Counted from the first letter of the stretch, positions 1 to 6,396 are shown. The stretch is 7,362 nucleotides of DNA from Treponema sp. (GCA_016296205.1 JAEDJS010000078.1:1-7362); one strand, 5' to 3'. Numbers and translations are program-made. The notes: generated from the letters alone by a model not told the origin.

Positions 1-2
1 AA

Positions 3-2366
3 TTACATATTATCAAGAAGTTTTGTAACAAATTCACCTTCTTTTATAGGTCTGTAATAATAGAAGCCCTGAATGTAGTCACAACCTGCCTGTTTAAGGA
101 AATCTGCCTGGTCTTTTGTTTCTACACCTTCTGCAACAGTTTTTAAGTTAAGGTCTTTAGACATATTTATTACTGAAGAAACAATAATATTTTCTTTCTG
201 ATTATTTTTTGCGCTAAAAAATTCTTTGTCAATTTTAAGTACATCTGCCGGCATATCCTTCAGGAGGTTTAATGATGAGTAACCAGCACCAAAGTCGTCA
301 ATACTAATGGAATATCCGGCATTTTTTATGTCCTGCATTGTTTCTACAACACCGTTAGGATTGTCGTACATAACACGCTCAGTTAATTCAACTTCTATTA
401 CATTTGGTAAAATGTCATATTGATTTTTAATGTCTGTAAGAGTTTGAACTAATTTTGGATCTTTTAAATGAATCCGGCTTAAATTAAAAGAAATTGTGAT
501 AGGGTACGAACCATCCTTGCTTTTCCACTCGTGTAGAAATTTGCAGACTTCTCTAAGAACAAAAAAGTCGATTTTTTTGATAAAACCGTTTTTTTCAAAT
601 TCGTCTACAAATTGATTAGGTTTTAAAAGTCCTTTTTTTCTGTTCCATCGGATAAGTGCTTCTGCTCCAATAATTTTTCCATCGGAAACCTGGACCTTTG
701 GCTGATAGTAAACTTCAAATTCATTATCCCTTAATGCATTTTCCATAGACAGAGTAATTTCTTTCTTTAATTCAACTTTGTCATCCATTTCCTGGGTGTA
801 TTCTGCAATTGTGTTTTTTGACGAAGTATCTTCTTTTGAACTTTTTCTTGCAAGATTTGCTTTGTCTACTATAGAAACAATATCTTCCGAAGAAATCACT
901 TTTTTGTCAATATAATAAATACCGGCACTAAAAGAAACGTCGTAACCTTTTGGCAAAAGTTTTTCTACAATTTCTTCAACGTTTGTGAGCTGAGCAAACC
1001 TTGCTTTAATTCCAGGCAGAGTTCCAGGATTTTTTAATAGGAAAATAAAATTGTCTGCATAGAATCTTGTGGTAAGTTCACCTGACTTTATATTGTTTGA
1101 AAAATGGTTTGCCAGTTCTATAAGAAGTGCGTTACCTTTATTGTTTCCGTAACTGTCGTTAATGTAATTAAAATGATTCATGTCAATTGAAAGTAAAATG
1201 TAATCATTTTTTTTGCCGGCTGCTTTAATATACTGGCGTGCTGTATGACGGAAAATTTTAAAACTTATTAAGCCTGTAAGTTCATCTGTTTCTACTGTTT
1301 CTGTAATTTTTTTTGATGAATGTCTGTTTAAATAAATTAATATTACAATAAGAATTGCAGCAAGTACAGAAACAGATAAAAGCAGGTGTAGATTGAACCT
1401 TGAACGGTAATAATTTGATTCAATATAGTTTTTTGTTTCGGAACTTGTTTTGTCTATAATTCTGTTAAAATCTTCCTGATTAATTGAATAGAAAGCTTTG
1501 TTTAAAATTCTGATTGCAATGTCTGGAGTATTTTCTGCAAAACAAAATCTGTGAGAATAAGTGATTGATCTGTCCAACCGGTAGTAGTTACATTTTGCAA
1601 ATGATTCAAACAATGGATAGTTTACTGCACATAAAAATGCGTAATCTGTTGATTTTTTGTTAAAACATTTTAAAATGTCAAAACTGTCTGTAAAAGAAAT
1701 GATTTTTACTTTGCTCTGAATATTATCATCATCTATTCCCAATGATTTTTTTAGTAATTCATCAAAGGATTCTTTTTCGCTGCCTAATAAAGAAATTGAT
1801 GCGATTGAACTTCCTTCTGTTGGAAGTGAACTGTTTTTGCCAAGAAGATAAAATGGAACGCTATAAACTGGTTCGGAGAATTTTAATTTTGTTCCGATTT
1901 TACCATGTTTTCTTCCGTATTCCTGAACTAATTGTTCAATTAAAGTAGTATATCCAGAAATCATGCTGGCTTCATTTTTAACAATTTTTGCAATAGCATC
2001 GTCTAATGATTCTGCAGGAAGGAAAAAAAATTCAACTCCAAGAACTTTACTGATTTCAGAAAGAAGAGCAATGTTATATCCTGAATATTTATTGTACCGT
2101 TTATTGCCAGAGATATTAAATTCAAATGGTGCGTTGTCTGGCATACATACTACTTTAAAAAAGGGATTATCTTTTAAATACTGTTGTTCCTGTTCTGTAA
2201 GCTGCAGTGAAGATAGTCCAAGTTTTTTAGGAGCAATAATTCCTTCATCAGCAAAAGCAGAAAAGTTGAGAAAAAAGATTGAACAGATTAATGTTATTGT
2301 TTTTAAAAAATTAAAATATCTATTATTATGTATAGGAAGATTAGACTTATTTAAATTTAACTTCAT
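3..2366 (-). CDS. Membrane-bound c-di-GMP phosphodiesterase: periplasmic SBP_bac_3-like sensor, degenerate GGDEF, intact EAL
   Basis: Predicted to hydrolyse cyclic di-GMP in response to a periplasmic signal. Seen in the 787-residue protein: a signal peptide at about 1-39 (hydrophobic core 23-35, AFA before Asp40); a periplasmic region at about 66-308 resembling family 3 solute-binding proteins (VVCMPDNAPFEF, later SGYNIALLSEI); one membrane helix at about 327-346; a GGDEF-like domain at about 356-520 opening with TDELTGL; and an EAL domain at about 542-785. The GGDEF signature is replaced by YADNF (436-440), so cyclase activity is unlikely. The EAL domain keeps EALIRW (E569), N628, ELTE (660-663), DDFGAGYSS (D690, D691), K711, E746 in AEGVE and Q766, the set expected of an active phosphodiesterase. 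The start is supported by GGAGT at 2371-2375, four bases before ATG, and a TATAAT just upstream. It is divergent from flgF. The ligand is unknown, and the SBP call is by fold-like motifs only. The stop codon is three bases from the window edge, so no terminator can be assessed. Confidence 0.9.
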   Translation of the reverse strand: MKLNLNKSNLPIHNNRYFNFLKTITLICSIFFLNFSAFADEGIIAPKKLGLSSLQLTEQEQQYLKDNPFFKVVCMPDNAPFEFNISGNKRYNKYSGYNIALLSEISKVLGVEFFFLPAESLDDAIAKIVKNEASMISGYTTLIEQLVQEYGRKHGKIGTKLKFSEPVYSVPFYLLGKNSSLPTEGSSIASISLLGSEKESFDELLKKSLGIDDDNIQSKVKIISFTDSFDILKCFNKKSTDYAFLCAVNYPLFESFAKCNYYRLDRSITYSHRFCFAENTPDIAIRILNKAFYSINQEDFNRIIDKTSSETKNYIESNYYRSRFNLHLLLSVSVLAAILIVILIYLNRHSSKKITETVETDELTGLISFKIFRHTARQYIKAAGKKNDYILLSIDMNHFNYINDSYGNNKGNALLIELANHFSNNIKSGELTTRFYADNFIFLLKNPGTLPGIKARFAQLTNVEEIVEKLLPKGYDVSFSAGIYYIDKKVISSEDIVSIVDKANLARKSSKEDTSSKNTIAEYTQEMDDKVELKKEITLSMENALRDNEFEVYYQPKVQVSDGKIIGAEALIRWNRKKGLLKPNQFVDEFEKNGFIKKIDFFVLREVCKFLHEWKSKDGSYPITISFNLSRIHLKDPKLVQTLTDIKNQYDILPNVIEVELTERVMYDNPNGVVETMQDIKNAGYSISIDDFGAGYSSLNLLKDMPADVLKIDKEFFSAKNNQKENIIVSSVINMSKDLNLKTVAEGVETKDQADFLKQAGCDYIQGFYYYRPIKEGEFVTKLLDNM

Positions 2367-2389
2367 ATTGACTCCATTTTTATATTCAA

Positions 2390-2418
2390 ATTATATCATC
2401 GAATTTGCTAAACTGCAA
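2390..2418 (-). promoter_or_regulatory. Sigma-70-type promoter for the EAL-domain gene
   Basis: On the minus strand a perfect -10 TATAAT (2395 to 2390) lies 17 bases from a weak -35 TTGCAG (2418 to 2413, three of six matches to TTGACA). Transcription would start near 2383, giving a leader of about 17 bases that contains the GGAGT ribosome binding site. The -35 half lies inside the spacer of the opposing sigma-28-type promoter. The -10 and spacing are convincing; the -35 is not strong. Confidence 0.6.
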
Positions 2419-2436
2419 ACTTAAATTTTCCGATAT
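2409..2436 (+). promoter_or_regulatory. Sigma-28 (FliA/SigD-type) promoter for the flgF operon
   Basis: TAAA at 2409-2412, a 16-base spacer, then TCCGATAT at 2429-2436. The Bacillus SigD consensus is TAAA, 14-16 bases, GCCGATAT, so only the first base of the -10 box differs. The predicted start is near 2442, about 32 bases before the flgF ATG, leaving room for the AAAAGGGGG ribosome binding site at 2460-2468. I see no good sigma-70 promoter in this direction. This places the rod genes under the flagellar sigma factor, by inference from the motif. Confidence 0.65.
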
Positions 2437-2474
2437 TTCAATTAAGTGGGAAACCAGATTAAAAGGGGGATTAT

Positions 2475-3269
2475 ATGATTCGCGGATGGTATATTGGAGC
2501 AAGTGGAATGAATGCTCAGCAAAACAGACTTGATGCAATTTCCAACAATCTTGCAAACGTAGACACTACAGGCTACAAAAAAGATATTGCAGTTAGCAAA
2601 AGTTTTTCTGAATTATTGATTAGACGAACTGAAGCTGATGGGATTATTAAAAATTCTATGGGGTCGCAGGATGTAGCTCCAATTATTGGTAAACTTGGGC
2701 TTGGAGTTGAAACAAACGAATTATTCACAGATTTTAATCAGGGATCTTTTAAAAATACAGATACTAAAACTGATTTTGCTTTAAGTGGCCAGGGATTTTT
2801 TACAGTTCAGACTCCTTTTGGACAGCGATATACAAGAAACGGAAATTTTAATATTGGTAAAGAAGGTATTCTTGAAACTAAAGAAGGTTATCCAGTTCTT
2901 GGCGAAAATGGATACATCAACCTTAAAGATAAAAAATTCTATGTAAACGAAGACGGGTTTATTTATAATTCAGAAGATAACGAAATGATAGAAAGATTTA
3001 AAGTTGTTCGCTTTGACAATGAACGTTATCTTCAGAAAATGGGATCATCTTTGTATAAAGATACAGAAATCAGCGGTCCACCTCATGTGGCAGAAGGTTT
3101 TGAACGTCCTCAGTTTTTGCAGGGATATACAGAAACAAGTAATGTGAATGTTGTTAACGAAATGGTTCAGATGATCGAAGTGAACAGAGCCTATGAAGCA
3201 AACCAGAAATCAATTCAAAGTGAAGATTCAATGATGCAGACACTTTGGACTAAGGTAGCGGTGCGATAG
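2475..3269 (+). CDS. flgF: Flagellar basal-body rod protein FlgF-type (FlhO-like)
   Basis: A structural protein of the proximal rod of the periplasmic flagellum, exported by the flagellar type III apparatus (known for the family). The 264-residue protein shows both terminal helices of the rod/hook family: an N-terminal segment with the signature ISNNLANVDTTGYKK (about 22-36), and a C-terminal helix region beginning SNVNVVNEMVQMIEVNRAYE (about 222-241). The middle carries the hook-basal-body core, with LSGQGFFTVQ and RYTRNGNF. It lacks the FlgG-specific features of the next gene and is the first of the pair, so FlgF (FlhO in some nomenclatures) is the better call than FlgG. The start follows a purine-rich ribosome binding site (GGGGG at 2464-2468, six bases before ATG). 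It is the first gene after the sigma-28-type promoter. Intact, with no signal peptide, as expected for a substrate of the flagellar export system. Confidence 0.92.
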   Translation: MIRGWYIGASGMNAQQNRLDAISNNLANVDTTGYKKDIAVSKSFSELLIRRTEADGIIKNSMGSQDVAPIIGKLGLGVETNELFTDFNQGSFKNTDTKTDFALSGQGFFTVQTPFGQRYTRNGNFNIGKEGILETKEGYPVLGENGYINLKDKKFYVNEDGFIYNSEDNEMIERFKVVRFDNERYLQKMGSSLYKDTEISGPPHVAEGFERPQFLQGYTETSNVNVVNEMVQMIEVNRAYEANQKSIQSEDSMMQTLWTKVAVR

Positions 3270-3272
3270 TAT

Positions 3273-3340
3273 TTTTACTTTGTAAAACTACGGTGCTGGG
3301 GGTACATCCGTGTACCCCACGGGTTGGTAAAATGATAACC
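3273..3340 (+). other. Structured flgF-flgG intergenic segment with GC-rich hairpin
   Basis: The 106-base gap between flgF and flgG holds three potential hairpins. TTTTAC/GTAAAA (3273-3287, 3-base loop) is weak and AT-rich. The central one, GGGGTACA (3299-3306) with TGTACCCC (3311-3318), is a perfect 8-bp stem closed by a TCCG loop. GGTT/AACC (3322-3325 with 3337-3340) is weak. An alternative pairing, CCGTG (3308-3312) with CACGG (3318-3322), excludes the central stem. Bases 3291-3327 are 25/37 G+C in otherwise AT-rich DNA. No T-tract follows, so it is not a classical terminator. It may be an mRNA processing or stability element, or a copy of a dispersed palindromic repeat; the sequence alone does not decide. 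Confidence 0.6.
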
Positions 3341-3375
3341 TTTTAAGTTAAAATATTTTTTTTAGGAGTTTTATT

Positions 3376-4170
3376 ATGGTAAGAAGTTTGTGGACAGCAG
3401 CAACTGGAATGAACGGACAGCAGGCAAGTATTGATGCTATTTCCAATAACCTTTCAAATGTAAATACAACAGGATATAAACAGACTCGTGCAGAATTTGA
3501 AGATCTTGTTTACCAGAACGTAAAACTTGCGGGAACTCCTGCAACAGAAGATACAGTAACACCAGTAGGAATTCAGATGGGTAGTGGTGTTAAAGTTGGT
3601 GCAACTCAGAGAATTATGACACAGGGAAGTTTGCAGTCAACAGGTGTTGATACTGATGTTGCAATTATGGGTGACGGTTTCTTTAAAGTTCAGCAGTTTG
3701 ACGGAAGCTGGGCATATACTCGTGACGGTTCATTTAAAGTTGATATGACAGGTCAGCTTGTAACTGCCAATGGTTTAAGAGTTGTTCCAGAAATAATTAT
3801 GCCAGAGGGATTTCAGCTTGAGACCCTTTCTATTAGTGATGACGGTCTTGTGCATGTAAAAGTTAACGGTAACAATGAACCGGTAGAAGTTGGTCAGCTT
3901 GAACTTTACCGTTTCCCAAATGCAGTTGGACTTGAAAATGCAGGTGATAATCTTTACAAAGTAACTCAGGCCAGCGGTGAAGCAATTGCAGGTCGCCCTG
4001 GATTTGACGGAATGGGTGTTACTAAGCACAAGTTTCTTGAAATGAGTAATGTTAGCGTTGTAAATGAAATGGTTCAAATGATTGTTGCCCAGAGAGCCTA
4101 TGAATTCAACAGTAAAGCAATCCAGACAAGTGATACAATGCTTTCTACTGCAGTAAACTTAAAACGATAA
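3376..4170 (+). CDS. flgG: Flagellar basal-body distal rod protein FlgG
   Basis: Forms the distal rod that links the proximal rod to the hook (family knowledge). The 264-residue product starts MVRSLWTAATGMNGQQ and has the rod signature ISNNLSNVNTTGYK at 22-35. It then has the FlgG-typical stretch FEDLVYQNVKLAG (41-53) with TPVGIQMGSGVKV (62-74), and the core MGDGFFKVQ (98-106) with YTRDGSFKVD (114-123). The C-terminal helix begins SNVSVVNEMVQMIVAQRAYEFN (224-245) and ends VNLKR. Length is close to the usual 260-264. The start has AGGAG at 3364-3368, seven bases before ATG. It is a paralogue of flgF, the two being most alike at both termini. It lies 106 bases after flgF and 58 before flgJ, consistent with one rod operon. 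Nothing is missing or broken. Confidence 0.96.
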   Translation: MVRSLWTAATGMNGQQASIDAISNNLSNVNTTGYKQTRAEFEDLVYQNVKLAGTPATEDTVTPVGIQMGSGVKVGATQRIMTQGSLQSTGVDTDVAIMGDGFFKVQQFDGSWAYTRDGSFKVDMTGQLVTANGLRVVPEIIMPEGFQLETLSISDDGLVHVKVNGNNEPVEVGQLELYRFPNAVGLENAGDNLYKVTQASGEAIAGRPGFDGMGVTKHKFLEMSNVSVVNEMVQMIVAQRAYEFNSKAIQTSDTMLSTAVNLKR

Positions 4171-4178
4171 ATTGTACT

Positions 4179-4204
4179 TAACTAAAAATTAAAAAAGTCG
4201 ATAA
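4179..4204 (+). promoter_or_regulatory. Possible second sigma-28-type promoter before flgJ
   Basis: GTCGATAA at 4197-4204 matches seven of eight bases of the GCCGATAA consensus. TAAC at 4179-4182 matches three of four bases of the -35 TAAA, with a 14-base spacer. The start would fall near 4211, just before the AGGAGG ribosome binding site of flgJ. The -35 is imperfect and the region is AT-rich, so chance is a real alternative. Confidence 0.35.
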
Positions 4205-4228
4205 TTTTAGTATAGCAGGAGGTTTGAT

Positions 4229-4762
4229 ATGAATGTTTCAGGAATTAATTCCATTGGAAGAAATAATTTCACAGATGGCAAAGAAGCAGTGCAGAGTGCA
4301 GCCTTAAATAAGGAATCAAATGAATTCCTTAATCTTGTTGAAAGATTAAAATCCAAATCTGAAACTTCAGTATCAAATGTTTCCTCCAGCCAGATAAATT
4401 CAACTTCAAGACACGCCGGTGACTACACAAAAGGTTTTAGTGGTGCTTTTACAAGTGAATTGGATAAAAATGCCAGACCTCAGGGTGCAGCTGCCAATCA
4501 AAGTAATGTTCATGGAAAGCTGCGCACAATCGACAAGACAAGCGCACTTTATGAACAAAGTCTTGAACTTGAAAATTATTTTGTTAAAAACATGCTTTCT
4601 GCAATGCGCAAAACAGTTACAAAAAATAATCTTTTTGGTCAGAAGGATGACTACGCACAGAATATGTACGAAGACATGCTATATGACAATTATGCAGAAG
4701 AGCTTACAAAAAATGCAAAATTTGGTCTTGCAGATCAGATCTATTTAAGCCTTTCTGTTTAA
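4229..4762 (+). CDS. flgJ: Rod-binding protein FlgJ, N-terminal-domain type without muramidase
   Basis: A likely rod scaffold or capping protein that helps rod subunits polymerise. The protein is 177 residues. Residues 1-100 are polar, Ser/Asn-rich and low in recognisable motifs. Residues about 106-173 match the rod-binding domain: YEQSLELENYFVKNMLSAMR, then NNLFGQ, YAQNMYEDMLYDNYAEEL, and AKFGLADQIYLSL. The C-terminal glucosaminidase/muramidase domain of enterobacterial FlgJ (about 313 residues in total) is absent. This is the usual form in many bacteria, including spirochetes, rather than a truncation, because the frame ends cleanly before a terminator. The start has a strong AGGAGG (4217-4222) six bases upstream. 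It is the last gene of the flgF-flgG-flgJ cluster. The rod hydrolase, if one is needed, must be encoded elsewhere. Confidence 0.85.
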   Translation: MNVSGINSIGRNNFTDGKEAVQSAALNKESNEFLNLVERLKSKSETSVSNVSSSQINSTSRHAGDYTKGFSGAFTSELDKNARPQGAAANQSNVHGKLRTIDKTSALYEQSLELENYFVKNMLSAMRKTVTKNNLFGQKDDYAQNMYEDMLYDNYAEELTKNAKFGLADQIYLSLSV

Positions 4763-4794
4763 TTTATCTAATCTCTTCTCTGTTTTTTTATTTT

Positions 4795-4834
4795 AGCTGG
4801 TTTTGAAATTACTTCAATCAGCCGGCTTTTTTTT
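4795..4834 (+). terminator. Factor-independent terminator after flgJ
   Basis: AGCTGGTT (4795-4802) pairs with GATT-flanked AGCCGGCT (8 bp with two G-T pairs). After a two-base bulge, TTGAA pairs with TTCAA around an ATTAC loop. The hairpin ends at 4827 and runs into eight T residues (4827-4834). It lies 32 bases after the flgJ stop and ends the rod operon before the murC promoter. The opposite strand has no comparable T-tract, so it acts in one direction. Confidence 0.85.
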
Positions 4835-4860
4835 CATCCAATTTTTTCCATCCAATTTTT
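4835..4860 (+). repeat. Two-copy 14-bp tandem repeat with T-tracts upstream of the murC promoter
   Basis: CATCCAATTTTT occurs at 4835-4846 and again at 4849-4860, identical over 12 bases with a period of 14. The second copy ends one base before the -35 box of the murC promoter, so its T-tract falls where an UP element would contact the RNA polymerase alpha subunit. It may simply be a small slippage duplication. Confidence 0.6.
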
Positions 4861-4861
4861 G

Positions 4862-4890
4862 TTGATACAAAACAATCAATTCATTATAAT
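4862..4890 (+). promoter_or_regulatory. Sigma-70-type promoter for murC, giving a leaderless message
   Basis: TTGATA at 4862-4867 (five of six matches to TTGACA), a 17-base spacer, and a perfect TATAAT at 4885-4890. The start site expected about seven bases after the -10 is 4897, exactly the A of the murC ATG. There is no Shine-Dalgarno sequence in the six bases between -10 and ATG. This is the best promoter in the window. Confidence 0.8.
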
Positions 4891-4896
4891 CTAGTT

Positions 4897-6396
4897 ATGA
4901 GCTCAAATAATATTTTTCTCCCTTCAAATCTTAAGGGAGTTCACTTCCATTTTGTTGGAATTAAAGGAACTGGAATGGTTGCTCTTGTTGAACTTTTAGT
5001 TGCAAAAGGTGCAGTTATTTCTGGCAGTGATGTAAGCGAAAGATTTTATACAGATCAAGTTCTTGAAAAACTTGGAATCGTAGCAAAAGAATTTTCAAAA
5101 TCAAATATAGACAGTTCAGTTGACTATGTTGTTTACTCAAGTGCATATAATTTTAATACAAATCCAGACTTAATTGCTGCTAAAGAAAACAATATTCCCT
5201 GTCTTCTTTACAGTGAAGCCCTTGGTGCCTACAGTGGAACTGCTTTTAGTGCCGGCATTTGTGGTGTTCACGGTAAAACTACAACAACAGGATTAACAGG
5301 AACAATTCTAAAAAATCTTCCGATAAATTGCCAGACTCTTGCAGGAAGTATTATTTCTTCTTTTGGAAACAGCTGTACTGTTACTTCAAACTGTTCTAAT
5401 TCAATAGCAGGAAAAAATTATTTTGTTGCGGAAACCTGTGAATATCAGCGTCACTTTATGAGTTTCCATCCACAGAAAATTATTCTTACCAGTGTAGAAA
5501 GTGACCACGAAGATTTTTATCCAACTTACAATGATATTTTAAATGCTTTTGTAGATTATATTTGCCTTTTGCCAACAGGTGGTTCACTAATTTATTGTGC
5601 AGACGATAAAGGTGCTGTTGAATGCAAAGAAATTGTAGAATCTAAAAGAAGCGACATTCAATTTATTCCTTATGGATTTACTGCAGAAGGTGATTTTAAA
5701 ATCAACTCAAATAATGTAACAAGCGGGAAAAATAATTTTAATATTAATTTCTTAGGTGATGCTTGTTTAAAAGTTCCAGGACAGCATCTTGTTAGAAATG
5801 CTGCTGCAGCCACGGCTCTTTCGGTTGAATTTCTTAAGGATGCAGGTCTAAATCCATCTGATTATAAAGAAACAATTAAAGCGGCTCTTTATGAATTTGC
5901 TGGAGGAAAGCGCAGAAGTGAAATTATTAAAGAATTAAAACTTTCAAACCAAAAGAATTTTGTTCTTATAGACGATTATGGTCATCATCCAACTGCAGTA
6001 AACACAACTCTTGCAGGCTACAGAGAATTTTACAGTGACTACATAATTATAACTGATTTTATGAGTCACACATATTCCAGAACTCAGGCTCTGCTTAGTG
6101 AATTTGCCCAGTGTTTTGGCAGTTCTGATTATGTAATTTTAAATAAAATTTATTCCAGTGCCCGGGAAAATATTGCAGACTTTAATATTACTGGACGAAC
6201 ACTCTTTGAAGAAGCATCAAAATATAATAAAAATATTTACTACCGGGAAGAATTTGATGAGGCTGCAGATAAAGCTTTTGAACTTGTTCAGTCTCTCCTT
6301 GCAGAAAATAAAAATATCTTGTTTGTTACAATGGGTGCAGGAGATAACTGGAAGGTAGGCAGAAAGCTTGCAGAAAAACTGGAGGCAAAAAAATGA
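4897..6396 (+). CDS. murC: UDP-N-acetylmuramate--L-alanine ligase (MurC)
   Basis: A cytoplasmic Mur ligase that adds L-alanine to UDP-MurNAc using ATP, the first amino-acid step of peptidoglycan stem-peptide synthesis. The 499-residue protein has the three Mur-ligase parts. The UDP-binding N-terminal fold carries HFVGIKGTGM (18-27). The central ATPase has the P-loop GVHGKTTT (123-130, K127), AETCEY (178-183) and ESDHEDFY (201-208), followed by GQHLVRNAAAA (295-305). The C-terminal domain has FAGGKRRSE (334-342), DDYGHHPTAV (359-368), HTYSRT (391-396) and GAGDNWK (480-486). DDYGHHPT, HTYSRT and GAGDxWK favour MurC over the tripeptide recycling ligase Mpl. The usual ADESD-type motif is changed to AETCEY and RRFE to RRSE. 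No Shine-Dalgarno precedes the ATG. The next in-frame ATG (residue 27) would cut into the nucleotide-binding loop, so this start is forced. The stop overlaps the yicC start. Confidence 0.93.
   Translation: MSSNNIFLPSNLKGVHFHFVGIKGTGMVALVELLVAKGAVISGSDVSERFYTDQVLEKLGIVAKEFSKSNIDSSVDYVVYSSAYNFNTNPDLIAAKENNIPCLLYSEALGAYSGTAFSAGICGVHGKTTTTGLTGTILKNLPINCQTLAGSIISSFGNSCTVTSNCSNSIAGKNYFVAETCEYQRHFMSFHPQKIILTSVESDHEDFYPTYNDILNAFVDYICLLPTGGSLIYCADDKGAVECKEIVESKRSDIQFIPYGFTAEGDFKINSNNVTSGKNNFNINFLGDACLKVPGQHLVRNAAAATALSVEFLKDAGLNPSDYKETIKAALYEFAGGKRRSEIIKELKLSNQKNFVLIDDYGHHPTAVNTTLAGYREFYSDYIIITDFMSHTYSRTQALLSEFAQCFGSSDYVILNKIYSSARENIADFNITGRTLFEEASKYNKNIYYREEFDEAADKAFELVQSLLAENKNILFVTMGAGDNWKVGRKLAEKLEAKK

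Noticed and set aside
1963..2424. 153-codon plus-strand open frame opposite the EAL gene
   Set aside because: It is antisense to the sensor and signal-peptide coding region, has no recognisable motif, and runs through the divergent promoter region. The minus-strand frame has clear domains.
3273..3287. TTTTAC/GTAAAA hairpin as a terminator after flgF
   Set aside because: The stem is short and AT-only at its base, no U-tract follows, and flgG belongs to the same cluster.
3775..4077. 100-codon minus-strand open frame within flgG
   Set aside because: It lies fully inside flgG, whose motifs are continuous. The translation has no family resemblance and AT-rich DNA makes such frames common.
4163..4170. 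AACGATAA at the end of flgG as a sigma-28 -10 box
   Set aside because: No TAAA-like -35 occurs 14-16 bases upstream; the site at 4197-4204 fits better.
4419..4748. 109-codon frame overlapping flgJ in another plus frame
   Set aside because: The rod-binding domain lies in the flgJ frame, and flgJ has the strong ribosome binding site.
4897..6396. Mpl (murein tripeptide ligase) instead of MurC
   Set aside because: DDYGHHPT, HTYSRT and GAGDNWK, and the absence of the Mpl-type EADEYD segment, favour MurC.
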